A stretch of DNA of 64,000 nucleotides from Blastocatellia bacterium AA13 (GTDB lineage: Bacteria; Acidobacteriota; Blastocatellia; UBA7656), in the NCBI GenBank assembly GCA_003222245.1, contig QHVH01000025.1:62001-126000 (forward strand), in the 5' to 3' direction. A program made the position numbers and the translations under genes. The notes beneath the pieces are model-generated. The model did no database searches. It was not told the DNA's origin and saw only the letters and a list, made by a program, of their open reading frames with translations. Numbering within the stretch: the first letter of the stretch is position 1; each line of letters starts with the position of its first letter. This document shows positions 18,872-28,221 of this stretch, piece after piece.

Positions 18872-18945
18872 GCAGGAAGTACGCGAGCAAGGCGCTCAGG
18901 AATTGAGCTGCGATTTTGGAACGAATGGTAGTGGAGTAAACGAAC

Positions 18946-20211
18946 ATGGCAATAACACGCAGGTTCTTTTTGAAATCATCCGGGGTCGCGATGGCGAGTC
19001 TCGCCGCCGCCCCGTCTTTTCTGAGACGAGCTGCCCTGGCGCAAAGCGCCGGAGCTGTAAGCAAAGATCACCCGATCATCATTGCAATTTTTCAGCGCGG
19101 AGCCATGGACGGTATCTCCGCCGTGGTCCCGTTCGGCGATCGTGCGTATTACAGCGCGCGGCCTCAAATCGCCGTGCCTCAACCGAAGAGCGGAGATGCC
19201 GATGGAGCAATCGACCTCGACGGTTTCTTTGGACTGCATCCCGGGTTGGCGTCTTTCAAACCGCTTTATGACCAGGGTCAACTCGCTGTCGTGCACGCGG
19301 TGGGTTCGCCCGATAACACCCGCTCGCACTTTGACGCACAGGACTACATGGAATCGGCAACGCCGGGCAACAAAGGCACCGGCGATGGATGGCTGAACCG
19401 ATACCTTCAAGCGAAGAAAGATCCGAAGGCCACTCCCTTCCGGGCCGTCTCCTTCACATCTAATCTGCCTCGAACGCTTCTCGGACCGGCCCCGGCGATC
19501 GCGATGACCAACATCTCCGATTTCGGCGTGAGAGCGGGGCAGGGAAACAACCAAGTGGCGAAGGGGTTTGAAGAGCTCTACTCACAGGGTATGACCGACG
19601 TCCTGCACGGCACGGGAAAGGAGGCCTTCGAAGCGATAAAGATGTTGAAGAAGGCCAATCCGCAGCAATACGGCGCGGGAAACGGAGCAGCCTATCCGCG
19701 TTCGCCGTTCGGTCAGGCGTTGCTGCAAATTTCGCAGCTCATCAAAGCTAATGTCGGGATAGAAGTCGCGTTCACCGATGTAGGCGGTTGGGATACGCAT
19801 GCGAATCAAGGCTCGTCTCGCGGCCAGTTGGCCAACCGGCTTCAAGATTTCAGCCAGGGCATCACGGCTCTATACAAGGACCTGGGCGACCGCATGAGCA
19901 ATATCGTGATTCTGACGATGACCGAGTTCGGCCGGACCATTAAACAGAACGGATCAGGAGGCACGGATCACGGTCACTCGAGCTGCCTGTTTGCTCTGGG
20001 CGGACCGGTCAAGGGCGGAAAAGTCTACGGAAAATGGCCGGGCCTCGCGGTCGAGCAGCTTTATGAAGGGCGTGATCTTGCGCTCACGACGGATTTCCGT
20101 GATGTGTTTGCCGAGGTTGCCGCGCGGCATCTTGGCTCTCAGAATCTCAACTCGATTTTCCCTGGGTTCACGCCGAATCCGGCGAACTTCCGAGGAATCA
20201 TCAGAGCCTGA
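18946..20211 (+). CDS. DUF1501 domain-containing protein, Tat-exported (first copy)
   Basis: A 421-residue protein of the DUF1501 family, which belongs to the alkaline-phosphatase/sulfatase-like fold. The N-terminus is a twin-arginine signal (TRRFFLKSS, residues 4-12) ending near ALAQ at 30-33, so the folded protein should be exported by Tat. Family blocks seen: GAMDGISAVVPFGD, HSHFD-like metal-region DNTRSHFDAQD, DVGGWDTHANQG, MTEFGRT and GGTDHGH. Substrate is unknown. It is encoded just after its usual DUF1800 partner and is followed by a stem-loop at 20228-20257. Confidence 0.93.
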   Translation: MAITRRFFLKSSGVAMASLAAAPSFLRRAALAQSAGAVSKDHPIIIAIFQRGAMDGISAVVPFGDRAYYSARPQIAVPQPKSGDADGAIDLDGFFGLHPGLASFKPLYDQGQLAVVHAVGSPDNTRSHFDAQDYMESATPGNKGTGDGWLNRYLQAKKDPKATPFRAVSFTSNLPRTLLGPAPAIAMTNISDFGVRAGQGNNQVAKGFEELYSQGMTDVLHGTGKEAFEAIKMLKKANPQQYGAGNGAAYPRSPFGQALLQISQLIKANVGIEVAFTDVGGWDTHANQGSSRGQLANRLQDFSQGITALYKDLGDRMSNIVILTMTEFGRTIKQNGSGGTDHGHSSCLFALGGPVKGGKVYGKWPGLAVEQLYEGRDLALTTDFRDVFAEVAARHLGSQNLNSIFPGFTPNPANFRGIIRA

Positions 20212-20227
20212 TATCAGTTCACTCTAC

Positions 20228-20257
20228 CGCGGGAGCCGTTTGTGACCGGCTTCCGCG
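20228..20257 (+). terminator. Stem-loop after the first DUF1501 gene
   Basis: Eleven-base arms (20228-20238 and 20247-20257) pair with one mismatch around an 8-base loop, 17 bases after the DUF1501 stop. The tail is AATCTTCCCC, so a U-run is weak. Confidence 0.45.
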
Positions 20258-20343
20258 AATCTTCCCCCCTGCATCGACTACTGAAATTACTATGCCCCGC
20301 TCCCACAGGGAACAGGTAGTTCTTCAAGGATGCCGAAGCTTCA

Positions 20344-20373
20344 AGAGGAGCAGGCACGGAGGCCTGCCCCTCT
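20344..20373 (-). terminator. Hairpin 3' of the VOC gene
   Basis: Arms AGAGGAGCAGGC (20344-20355) and GCCTGCCCCTCT (20362-20373) pair with one mismatch around loop ACGGAG. It lies between two convergent genes and belongs to the window's recurring hairpin family; it could end either transcript. Confidence 0.5.
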
Positions 20374-20416
20374 AAGTACTTTATGTCGACGGTCCTCGAC
20401 GACTATCGGGGTCGCA

Positions 20417-20944
20417 TCACTGTTTGGCGGCGGCTTGCTGAGAGAAGGTGACGAAATGGCCGGCCGGATCTTTCACCCCGATCTCCTTTGAACCATAGAA
20501 CGTAGTTCGTACCGGCATCACAACCTCTACGCCCTTGAGCGCGCTTATTGTTTCATCCAGGTTGTCCACGTCGATGTATAAGAACGTTGGTCCTTTTCGC
20601 ACGATACTCGACAACGCCGGCTCGTCTCGATCGGCGCTCTTGTAGCTTTGATACATAAGCTCGGTATTGCCCTTTCGGAGCGCGGCAAAGGCTAGCTTAT
20701 CGCCATCGGGCACTTCTATTTCCCTCGTAAACCCGAACCGCTCCACCCAGAAGTTCACGCAGGGCTCGATCTCTTCCCCGAACAGCACTGCCGTTATCTT
20801 TTCAATCTTCATGTTTCCCCCTTTTTTATCGGCCCGTCCGATAGATGTCCCGCTTATGATCGCCAGTACGACCACGGCGAGCAGCCAGTTTTTCAAACCG
20901 AATCTCTTACGTTCCGCCATTCCTCTTCTGATCTTATTTTCCAT
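20417..20944 (-). CDS. VOC-family (glyoxalase/bleomycin-resistance fold) protein with a membrane leader
   Basis: A 175-residue protein. Residues 45-170 form one vicinal-oxygen-chelate domain (strands around ITAVLFGEEIEPCVNFW and FLYIDVDNLDETISAL, closing with KDPAGHFVTF). Residues 1-44 add a basic start and a hydrophobic segment (WLLAVVVLAII), predicting a signal peptide or anchor. A GAGAGGA site supports the 20944 start, but an internal ATG at 20812 also has a strong GGGGGA site and would give a cytosolic, 131-residue form. It is divergent from the Cdd1-like/PadR operon across a perfect palindrome, so PadR control is likely. Confidence 0.82.
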   Translation of the reverse strand: MENKIRRGMAERKRFGLKNWLLAVVVLAIISGTSIGRADKKGGNMKIEKITAVLFGEEIEPCVNFWVERFGFTREIEVPDGDKLAFAALRKGNTELMYQSYKSADRDEPALSSIVRKGPTFLYIDVDNLDETISALKGVEVVMPVRTTFYGSKEIGVKDPAGHFVTFSQQAAAKQ

Positions 20945-20999
20945 CGCAATTTTCCTCTCAAATCGCCCTCAATTCGCTCTCAATTTTATGCTTGCTAAA

Positions 21000-21026
21000 T
21001 CAACTAGTCTGAATTAGACTAGTTGA
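21000..21026. promoter_or_regulatory. Perfect 27-bp inverted repeat, probable PadR operator
   Basis: Arms TCAACTAGTCT (21000-21010) and AGACTAGTTGA (21016-21026) are exact reverse complements around GAATT. The site lies between the divergent VOC gene (start 20944) and the Cdd1-like gene (start 21067), whose operon includes a PadR regulator. Placement in the shared promoter suggests repression of both sides by PadR, including autoregulation. The binding protein is inferred. Confidence 0.6.
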
Positions 21027-21066
21027 GTCTATGACAGGATCAAAGTTTAGTCAAGGAGAAAATTTC

Positions 21067-21360
21067 ATGGCGAGAGAAAAGCGAACGCTGGCGGATTTGA
21101 CCTCGGTCGGACCCGCCACGCTGCGCGATTTCGAGTTGTTGGAGATTCAGTCCGTTGAGCAGCTTGCGCGACAGGAGCCGCGGAAGCTCTATGATAAGCT
21201 CTGTCGAATTACCGGAAGAACGCATGACGTCTGTTGTTTGGATGTTTTTCAATCGGCGGTCGAGCAAGCGCGGAACCCGATGCTGCCGCCCGAAGAGCGC
21301 CAGTGGTGGTACTGGAGCCGAGTGCGAAAGGCGAAGAATGGCAAAGGTCAAAAGTCATAA
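21067..21360 (+). CDS. Helix-hairpin-helix protein of the Cdd1/'pathogenicity locus' type
   Basis: A 97-residue protein read from the ATG at 21067, which has AGGAGA 8 bases upstream; an in-frame ATG at 21031 lies too close to the operator and lacks such a site. The sequence LTSVGPATLRDFELLEIQSV is a helix-hairpin-helix, and LYDKLCRITGRTHDVCCLDVF matches the conserved Leu-Tyr-Asp...Cys...Asp/Arg-Cys pattern of the Cdd1 family. Members are small and of unproved function, possibly DNA-binding. It overlaps the following PadR gene by 23 bases, implying one transcript. Confidence 0.75.
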   Translation: MAREKRTLADLTSVGPATLRDFELLEIQSVEQLARQEPRKLYDKLCRITGRTHDVCCLDVFQSAVEQARNPMLPPEERQWWYWSRVRKAKNGKGQKS

Positions 21361-21946
21361 CCTGACCATCCCCGACCTCGTTCTGCTCAGCCTGCTCGGG
21401 GAGAGGCCGATGCACGGCTATGAGGCCAATCAGGAACTGGAGCGGCGACAGGTTCGGGATTGGGCGGGAGTGTCCCGGCCGCAGGTCTACTATTCACTCG
21501 AGAAGCTTGCGCGCATCAAGCTGGCTCGTGTGACCGACGATGAAGGCTCGTCGGCCGGACCCGAGCGGCGAATCTTCGAGACTACGGCGGCCGGCAAGAA
21601 AGCCCTGGCGGATGCGCTCGAAAAAGAGGACTGGGCAACGCAGCGAGACCGTCCGCGGTTTCTGACCTGGATAGCTCTGTCCTGGCAGGCCAGGCCCGGC
21701 GTGTTTCAGAAACACATTCAGCGGCGGCGGGAGTTTCTCGAAACAGAGCTGGAGAATGAACAGGCCACATTGCAGGCGATTCGCAAAGAGGTCGGACATG
21801 AATTCCACGAAGCTATTTGGATGGTGAGCCTGACCATTGATATGTTCAAAGTCGAGCTCCGATGGCTTGAGAAGTTATCGAAAGAACTGGCCAACCGAAA
21901 AGCGGCCATGCATCCGGATTACTTCGGGGAGTCCGATAAAAACTGA
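21338..21946 (+). CDS. PadR-family transcriptional regulator
   Basis: A 202-residue PadR-type repressor starting at ATG 21338, inside the end of the preceding gene. The N-terminal winged helix is clear: LLSLLGERPMHGYE, then the VSRPQVYYSLEKLA recognition helix and a wing ending in RRIFETTAAGKKAL. A long C-terminal helical dimerisation region (about 95-190) is typical of the longer PadR subclass. Such proteins repress detoxification or efflux genes and often themselves. Its likely target is the 27-bp palindrome at 21000-21026 controlling this operon and the VOC gene. The enoyl-CoA hydratase gene follows after 14 bases. Confidence 0.9.
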   Translation: MAKVKSHNLTIPDLVLLSLLGERPMHGYEANQELERRQVRDWAGVSRPQVYYSLEKLARIKLARVTDDEGSSAGPERRIFETTAAGKKALADALEKEDWATQRDRPRFLTWIALSWQARPGVFQKHIQRRREFLETELENEQATLQAIRKEVGHEFHEAIWMVSLTIDMFKVELRWLEKLSKELANRKAAMHPDYFGESDKN

Positions 21947-21960
21947 AAGGGAAGGTGACT

Positions 21961-22722
21961 ATGGAATTCTTAAAGTGTGAGAGGGATGGGGATCTTCTGA
22001 TAGTGACAATGTCGCGCGGCAAAGCCAACGCCCTGAATCCGGTTCTTGTCGATGAATTAATTGAAGCCTTTCAAGCGGCCGCTGCCGCTGAGGACGTCAA
22101 GGGCGTAGTGTTGGCAAGCGATCGGCCGAGGTTCTTCTCGAGCGGATTTGATATAGCCGAAGTATTCGGATTCGATCGCGAGCCGATGTCCAAATTCTTC
22201 GGCAGGTTTATAGATTGCTATGAGACTATGTTCGATTTCCGCAAGCCGCTTGTAGCCGCGGTGAGCGGACACGCCTTCGCCGGAGGAGCGGTACTGGCCC
22301 TCGCCTGCTACGCGCGAGTGATGGCGGCAGGCGAGTTCGGATTTGCTCTCAACGAAGTCAATTTGGGAATGGTTGTGCCTCCGGGTTTTATTCGGATGGC
22401 GATACACGCGGCGGGAAGCCGGCACGCAAGGACGATCGTGGTGGAAGGACGAACGATCTCTCCGGCGCAAGCCCAGTCCATGGGACTGGCGGATGATGTT
22501 GTTGAAGAGAGCGCCGTGTTGGAGCGAGCAAAAGCGCTGGCGCTCGATCTAGCTGCCAAACCGGCAAACGCCTGGTGGACAGTCAGAAAGTTATTTGTCG
22601 AAGCGATCAGCGATTGGCCGGTCGGCGACGACCGCAAGTGGATCGGCGAATTCGTCGAACACTGGTTCTCGCCGGATGCGACTGCCAGAAAAGAAGCGCT
22701 GATTCAATCGCTCAAGCGATAG
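21961..22722 (+). CDS. Enoyl-CoA hydratase/isomerase family protein
   Basis: A 253-residue crotonase-fold protein. The CoA and oxyanion-hole segments are visible: FFSSGFDIAEVF in the first and GHAFAGGAVLALACYARVM in the second. One of the two usual catalytic acids appears in NEVNLGMVVPPGF, where hydratases often have glutamates; the second is not clear, so isomerase or another crotonase activity is possible. The ATG at 21961, preceded by AAAGGGAAGG, is preferred over the GTG six bases before it. It is the last gene of the Cdd1-like/PadR operon and presumably acts on an acyl-CoA under PadR control. Confidence 0.85.
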   Translation: MEFLKCERDGDLLIVTMSRGKANALNPVLVDELIEAFQAAAAAEDVKGVVLASDRPRFFSSGFDIAEVFGFDREPMSKFFGRFIDCYETMFDFRKPLVAAVSGHAFAGGAVLALACYARVMAAGEFGFALNEVNLGMVVPPGFIRMAIHAAGSRHARTIVVEGRTISPAQAQSMGLADDVVEESAVLERAKALALDLAAKPANAWWTVRKLFVEAISDWPVGDDRKWIGEFVEHWFSPDATARKEALIQSLKR

Positions 22723-22853
22723 TAAGAACCAATCATACAAGGCTGTCGATAAAACCCGAGTCAACAGGATCATCCCCGCCGCGCGGTGACAAGAGTATTT
22801 ACGCCCTGGCTTTGACCGTTCGTCCGTGAGTTGGAGCCGTACCGCGAGAGCTC

Positions 22854-23318
22854 TTATTCCTGCTGGTTGATTCGGGCGAGCCGGTTGAGGCTCTCGGTAG
22901 CCTCCCTCAGTTTGGTCATCGACTCTTTGTTCATCACGTTGGCTTCGTGTTTCTCGAGCGCCGTCTGAATATCCTGCATTATCTTGATCGGATCCCAGGG
23001 CTTATTGATGACCCGCAATGCACGGGACTTTGTCAGCGCGTCGATGAAAACGTCGACGTCGGTCTTGCCGGTCATCAGCATGCAGATGAGACTTGGATTC
23101 AGCGTGCGGCTCTGGCGAATGAGCTCGGTGCCGGTCATGCCGGGCATACAATGGTCCGTGATCAACAACGAGATGTTCTCCCGAGCGAGTATTCGCAGCG
23201 CCTCCTCACCGGATAACGCGCTCAGAGTTCGATACTTGCGCTGCAACACCTTTTCCAGGAGTTTTATTGTATTTCGATCGTCGTCAACTATGAGGATGCT
23301 GTGTATATGCTTTAACAT
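22854..23318 (-). CDS. Response-regulator receiver protein
   Basis: A 154-residue protein with one receiver domain. The acidic pocket is VDDD at 11-14, the phospho-acceptor is Asp55 (LLITDHCMPGMTG), the conserved threonine is in MLMTGKTD and the lysine in NKPW. After about residue 125 there is only a short helical extension and no DNA-binding or enzymatic output, so it should act by protein contact. It lies 161 bp downstream of a hybrid histidine kinase on the same strand, which is the obvious phospho-donor. Confidence 0.9.
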   Translation of the reverse strand: MLKHIHSILIVDDDRNTIKLLEKVLQRKYRTLSALSGEEALRILARENISLLITDHCMPGMTGTELIRQSRTLNPSLICMLMTGKTDVDVFIDALTKSRALRVINKPWDPIKIMQDIQTALEKHEANVMNKESMTKLREATESLNRLARINQQE

Positions 23319-23479
23319 TCAACTTCTCCAATTGTCAGGTTCGCACCTACCGGATTTATCCACTCTGGATGGCCGTCATCTACGCCAGAGTAGATTTATT
23401 CGGACCGCTTGCTCGTCCCGTTAACGGACAAGGCGGCGAATCCGCCTTTCCGCGTGTCGGCAAAGCGGGGGACAACCGC

Positions 23480-26476
23480 TCAGCCGGCGTACTCGACCAA
23501 CAAGGAATTGAGCGCCTGCTCGAGGCGTTCCAGTTCTACCTTTAACGATTCAACAGCTTCCGGCGCTTCCTGGAGATCGCCCGCCATGGCAAGCCGCTCG
23601 ACGAATGCGGCGGCTTCAAAGGCGGCGCTTGCTCTTGCGCTTCCGACCGCGCCCTTCAACGCATGCGCCGCTTCGCGCAGCCGGAGACTATCGGCCGCTC
23701 TTAGCGAATCGGCGATATCGCCGAAGAGGCGTTTGCAATCTAGAAGGAAGTCAGCGGTGAAGCTCTCGAGAAAATCCATGTCTCCATCGACGATCGACAG
23801 GAGGGCTGCCCGATCCAGCACTTCTTCGCCGTGACTCCACTTTTCTTCTCCGGGTTCTTGATCGACGAGTGCTCCGAACTCGCCCGCGGATTCGGGCACG
23901 AGGCTGTAGATCGTTCTAAAGAGCTCGTTGCTCTCGATGGGCTTGGACACGTAGCCGTCCATTCCCGCTTCAATGCATCGCTCTCTATCGCCCTTCATCG
24001 CACGCGCGGTCAGCGCCACGATCGGGATATGTCCGCCGGTGCCTTTCTCTTTTTCGCGAATACTGGTCGTCGCTTCAATGCCTCCCATAACCGGCATATG
24101 CATATCCATCAATATGAGATCGAAGGACAGCTCTTCGAAGCGCCTGACCGCTTCTTCGCCGTTCGAAGCGATGACGACCGAATGACCCTCTCTCTCGAGG
24201 AGCTTGGTAGCCACCTTTTGATTTACCGTGATGTCCTCGGCAAGAAGAATCCTGAGCGAGCGTCTGAGCGGCGCCGAAGCAGCAACCGGATCGGATACGT
24301 TTAGGGTTCCAGTAGGCGAATGCAGGCTCAATACGTTGACAATCGTATCGAGCAGCATTGACTGGGTTATGGGTTTAGTCAGATGGGCCGAGATTCCCAA
24401 CTCTTTGCAGCGAGCGGCATCACCCTGATGTGAGTTTGAGGTCAACATCATTATGATCGCCCCCGACAGCTCGGGTGTTTCTCGTATTTGCTTCGCCACG
24501 GCAAAGCCGTCCATCTCGGGCATGTTCGCGTCGAGCAGGAGCAGGCCGTAGGGACTCCCGCTCTGTCTGGCTTCCTGCATCTTCGGAACGACGAGTTTTC
24601 CTCCGTCTACCGACGTGGGACTCATTCTCCAGTTCAGGAGCATCTGCTCGAGTATTTTTCGGTTGGTCGCGTTGTCGTCGACGACAAGCGCGTTGAGACC
24701 GCGAAGATCGGTCGGAACGAAGTGTTCCAGGAGCGCGGCTGGATCGTTTTGCACTCCAAGCCGGGCAGTGAAGTGGAAGGTGCTGCCCTGTCCAGAGACG
24801 CTGTCGAGCCAGATTTGCCCGCCCATCATCTCAACGAGCTGCGACGAGATCGCGAGGCCCAGACCCGTGCCGCCGTAGTTTCGAGTGGTCGAGCTGTCCG
24901 CCTGAGTGAATACGTTGAAGATGACCTTTTGCTTGTCGGGCGGAACTCCGATTCCCGTGTCCGTGACGGAAAGATGCAGGCAGACCTCATCTTCCTCAAT
25001 CCACTTGATCTCCGTCTTCAAGACGACTTCGCCTTCTTCGGTAAATTTAATGGCGTTTCCGATAAGGTTGACGAGCACCTGGCGAACGCGACCAGGGTCT
25101 CCAACCAGTAGATCGGGCACATCGGGAGCGATATTGCACGCGAGCTCCAGTCGCTTTTCGTGAGCGCGCAATGCCAGCGGCTTGATGGTGTCGGCGATCA
25201 GGCGATTCAGGCTGAAGCTGATCGCTTCGAGATCGAGCTTGCCGGCTTCTATCTTCGAGTAATCCAACACGTCGTTGATAACCGTCAGCAGCGACGCAGC
25301 GGACGATTTGACTATGTCGAGGTACTCGCGTTGAACGCTGGTCAACCTCGTGTCCAGCGCGAGCTCGGTCATCGCGATGATGCCGTTCATCGGCGTGCGA
25401 ATCTCGTGGCTCATGTTCGCGAGAAATTCGCTCTTGGCTTTGCTGGCGGCTTCGGCGGCCTCACGCGCGTGCTTCAACTCCTGTTCCGCCTGCTTACGTT
25501 CGGTGATATCGCGGGCGATCGTGCAGAGGAAGCGGCCGTTGTTGTAGGAAACAGCGCTGGTCGTGACGCTGACGTCTATGATGGAGCCGTCTTTTCTGCG
25601 GTACTGGCATTCCTGCGAGAATGGCTTGCTCGATTCAAGAATGCGGTCTATCTCGTCGTCCTCGTGCGCGCATTCGCCGATAACGAAGTCCGGAAGCGTC
25701 AACCAGAGCGTTTCGTCGGTGCGATATTTCAGCAGCTTCTGGAACGCCGCGTTGCAATAGACGATTCGCTTGGTTACCGGGTCGAGGATGAAGATGCCTT
25801 CCGCGGTCTGCTGAACCACCGAGCGATAGCGCTCTTCGCTGCCCTGGTTCGAAGCGGTCCGAGCCGCCGCCTGCCACATCTCTTTGCGGGCGCGCACGCA
25901 AGCCGCGATCAAGAGGCCCTCTTCAAAGGCCATCCATCCGAGGGTTTCCAACCAGCGCCATCCGCCTACCGTCGCCACGCCGTAGATCGATTGCGGCAGA
26001 TACGTCCCGCGAACTATCTGATCGGCCGCCACGGCCAGAGTCGCGGGGATGAATACCCGCCAGTCCCGATAGAACGACAGGAACGCGAGTGAAGCAAAGA
26101 TGTGAAACTGGGTTTCGACACGCCCGCCGGTCAGGTGGATCAGCAACGCGGATATAAGCATCTGCGCTATCGCGATGACATGGCGATTGGCGGTTCTACC
26201 GGGCTTTGACAGCACCAGCAGGATCGGCAGGATTGCGATTGCCGCGCCAAGAAATAGTCCAAGGTATATATGAGGAGGAACGAGACTGGAGCGGCCGCTC
26301 CATGCTCTTGGAGAAACCGCGAGCGACGCCACGATGCATGCGATCCACTCGCACCCGATCAGCCAGGCGAACAGGTGGTCGGTCTGGCTGGCGATCCCCT
26401 GATACTGATCGTCGAAGAGATCCTGTGCGCGCCGCAGAATCACCTCGCGCGTGCTCAAATCCGTTTCTACTTGCAT
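23480..26476 (-). CDS. Hybrid sensor histidine kinase (membrane-PAS-HisKA-HATPase-REC-REC-HPt)
   Basis: A 998-residue phosphorelay kinase. In order: several membrane helices (about 35-200), a PAS domain (about 220-330), HisKA with phospho-site His357 in [11 protein letters not shown], HATPase (about 460-575; DTGIGVPPD and GTGLGLAI seen), two receivers with intact acceptors ([13 protein letters not shown] and [13 protein letters not shown]), and an HPt domain with His938 (AAHALKGA). It contains the whole relay, from input to phospho-transfer, so the separate receiver at 22854 is a plausible final acceptor. The signal sensed by the membrane domain is unknown. Confidence 0.94.
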   Translation of the reverse strand: MQVETDLSTREVILRRAQDLFDDQYQGIASQTDHLFAWLIGCEWIACIVASLAVSPRAWSGRSSLVPPHIYLGLFLGAAIAILPILLVLSKPGRTANRHVIAIAQMLISALLIHLTGGRVETQFHIFASLAFLSFYRDWRVFIPATLAVAADQIVRGTYLPQSIYGVATVGGWRWLETLGWMAFEEGLLIAACVRARKEMWQAAARTASNQGSEERYRSVVQQTAEGIFILDPVTKRIVYCNAAFQKLLKYRTDETLWLTLPDFVIGECAHEDDEIDRILESSKPFSQECQYRRKDGSIIDVSVTTSAVSYNNGRFLCTIARDITERKQAEQELKHAREAAEAASKAKSEFLANMSHEIRTPMNGIIAMTELALDTRLTSVQREYLDIVKSSAASLLTVINDVLDYSKIEAGKLDLEAISFSLNRLIADTIKPLALRAHEKRLELACNIAPDVPDLLVGDPGRVRQVLVNLIGNAIKFTEEGEVVLKTEIKWIEEDEVCLHLSVTDTGIGVPPDKQKVIFNVFTQADSSTTRNYGGTGLGLAISSQLVEMMGGQIWLDSVSGQGSTFHFTARLGVQNDPAALLEHFVPTDLRGLNALVVDDNATNRKILEQMLLNWRMSPTSVDGGKLVVPKMQEARQSGSPYGLLLLDANMPEMDGFAVAKQIRETPELSGAIIMMLTSNSHQGDAARCKELGISAHLTKPITQSMLLDTIVNVLSLHSPTGTLNVSDPVAASAPLRRSLRILLAEDITVNQKVATKLLEREGHSVVIASNGEEAVRRFEELSFDLILMDMHMPVMGGIEATTSIREKEKGTGGHIPIVALTARAMKGDRERCIEAGMDGYVSKPIESNELFRTIYSLVPESAGEFGALVDQEPGEEKWSHGEEVLDRAALLSIVDGDMDFLESFTADFLLDCKRLFGDIADSLRAADSLRLREAAHALKGAVGSARASAAFEAAAFVERLAMAGDLQEAPEAVESLKVELERLEQALNSLLVEYAG

Positions 26477-27101
26477 AAGTCGATGCCTTCCACAAATCGG
26501 GGCTTGCTCTCAAGTTGCTGAAAGCCAAGGACGAGGGGCGCCGGTCGTTTCATGTTGGGCAATACTATTGTTCCCACCTTCGATGCTCGCTCCAATCGCG
26601 ACAAAAGTCTGGCGCGCGGCGCTCCGAACTCAACGGACGAATCCCGCTCCCGCGAATAAGGTACTATTCAACCCTCTTAAGACCGGGGTCTCAAAAAGGG
26701 AGCGAAAAACAAGAATCCTGGCGATTCTCTACAGCGAAACAGGGGACAAAACGGGGCTTCGATTACTTACAGTCGGCATTCTAAGACAGATTGCGGGTTA
26801 GTCAATAGTTTATTACGAACGTGCGTAGCGAGCATGCTTGCTCGTCGGTGATATGAATCACGGCAATGCTATTGACGGCGGATTCTCGATGATCGCAATC
26901 AATACATTAACCCTCTCCAGGAATATTGATAGTCGAATCAAAGTGCTGATGTGCGGATAACAGGGAATGTTCGAGGAGATTGTAGCGAGGATGCTAATGC
27001 AACAACGTTACGCGCCATCATAGAACACCGGCAGAGTGGAACTGTTGACACACACTTGAGCGCGAAATATAGTCCAGCCGATATATTTCACAGGAGCATT
27101 C
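26477..27101. other. Spacer between the hybrid kinase and the alpha/beta hydrolase
   Basis: This 625-bp divergent region holds no supportable gene. A small hairpin CGAGCA/TGCTCG lies at 26829-26844. An AGGAG ribosome-binding site precedes 27102. I see nothing else. Confidence 0.4.
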
Positions 27102-28157
27102 ATGATGAATGGCGGATTGAATCGTGGGCCGATCACTCGAAGGATACTACTCCTTTCACTAATCCTGGTGTCGCTCACTTCATCCGAGCTCGCGGGGCCG
27201 CGTATCGCGCCGGGCGCATTCAACGCTGAAGCCGGACAGCAATCATCCCCGCCGTTCAAAGCGCCCGACAACCTTGACTTTCGCTCGGCGACAATAATGA
27301 GCGAGGGCGTGCGAATGCATGCGGAGCTCTTCTCGTTGAAATCAGCGGCCGGCAGGCAACTGCCTACAATTATTATGGCTCACGGCTGGGGAGGAACCGC
27401 CGCGGCATTCAGGCGAGACGCGATCGATCTGGCCAATGCGGGTTATCTCGTGATCGATTTCGACTATAGGGGCTGGGGCGAGAGCGATTCGCGGCTGATC
27501 CTGAGCGGAACGGCGCCGGCAAGAAAAGACGGCCTGAAGTTCACCGCTGAAGTTACCGAAGTTCGCGAGGTAGTGGACCCGCTCGATATGGTTACGGACT
27601 GGTTCAACGCCATCCATTGGGCGATGGGCGAGCCGATGGTCGACAAGAACCGGATCGGATTGCGAGGCTCGAGTTATTCGGGTGGACACGTAGTCTATGT
27701 CGCGGCGCGCGATCCGAGAGTCAAAGCCATTGTGAGTCAGGTGGGCTCGCTTGATTCGCGGCCCAAGGCCGTTTCGATCGCGGGCGCCGAATCCGATCAA
27801 ATAAAGATGGCCTACGACGAGGCGACTAAACGCGCTCGCGGCGAGCTCGGCTATCCCGCGCCAAGGGCCCGCGTAATCGGCAACCTGCAAGGCGCTCCGA
27901 TTCGCGATAAGCTCCTTCTGTACGCCCCGGTTGAAGACGCCGCGAAGCTGAAGAACTGCGCGGCGCTCTTCATCGTCGCCGAGAAAGAGGAGCTGTTCGA
28001 CAACAAAGATCACGCTAAACTGGCCTACGAGCGGATCACCGGCCCGAAGAAGTATGTAGTTATTCCCGGAATCACTCACTATGGCGTTTATACAACCGAG
28101 CGTGAGCGGGCCGTTAAGCTGGCGATCGAGTGGTTCGACGAATATCTGAAAAAGTAG
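27102..28157 (+). CDS. Secreted alpha/beta hydrolase (dienelactone hydrolase/S15-like)
   Basis: A 351-residue protein with a signal peptide (about 10-30). The hydrolase core begins around residue 65: the oxyanion motif MAHGWGG, FDYRGWGES, and the nucleophile elbow GSSYSGG, in which the second serine is the likely nucleophile. A late GITHYG supplies the histidine. Such enzymes cleave esters or peptide-like bonds; the substrate cannot be read. AGGAG before ATGATG sets the start. It begins a same-strand series with the class II aldolase, SDR and PQQ-type dehydrogenase, which together look catabolic. Confidence 0.85.
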   Translation: MMNGGLNRGPITRRILLLSLILVSLTSSELAGPRIAPGAFNAEAGQQSSPPFKAPDNLDFRSATIMSEGVRMHAELFSLKSAAGRQLPTIIMAHGWGGTAAAFRRDAIDLANAGYLVIDFDYRGWGESDSRLILSGTAPARKDGLKFTAEVTEVREVVDPLDMVTDWFNAIHWAMGEPMVDKNRIGLRGSSYSGGHVVYVAARDPRVKAIVSQVGSLDSRPKAVSIAGAESDQIKMAYDEATKRARGELGYPAPRARVIGNLQGAPIRDKLLLYAPVEDAAKLKNCAALFIVAEKEELFDNKDHAKLAYERITGPKKYVVIPGITHYGVYTTERERAVKLAIEWFDEYLKK

Positions 28158-28221
28158 CTCCTGAAGAAGTAGCCTCCGCTACGACTGAACCTGAGATTAG
28201 AGCGAAAGGACTAAGAAATCT

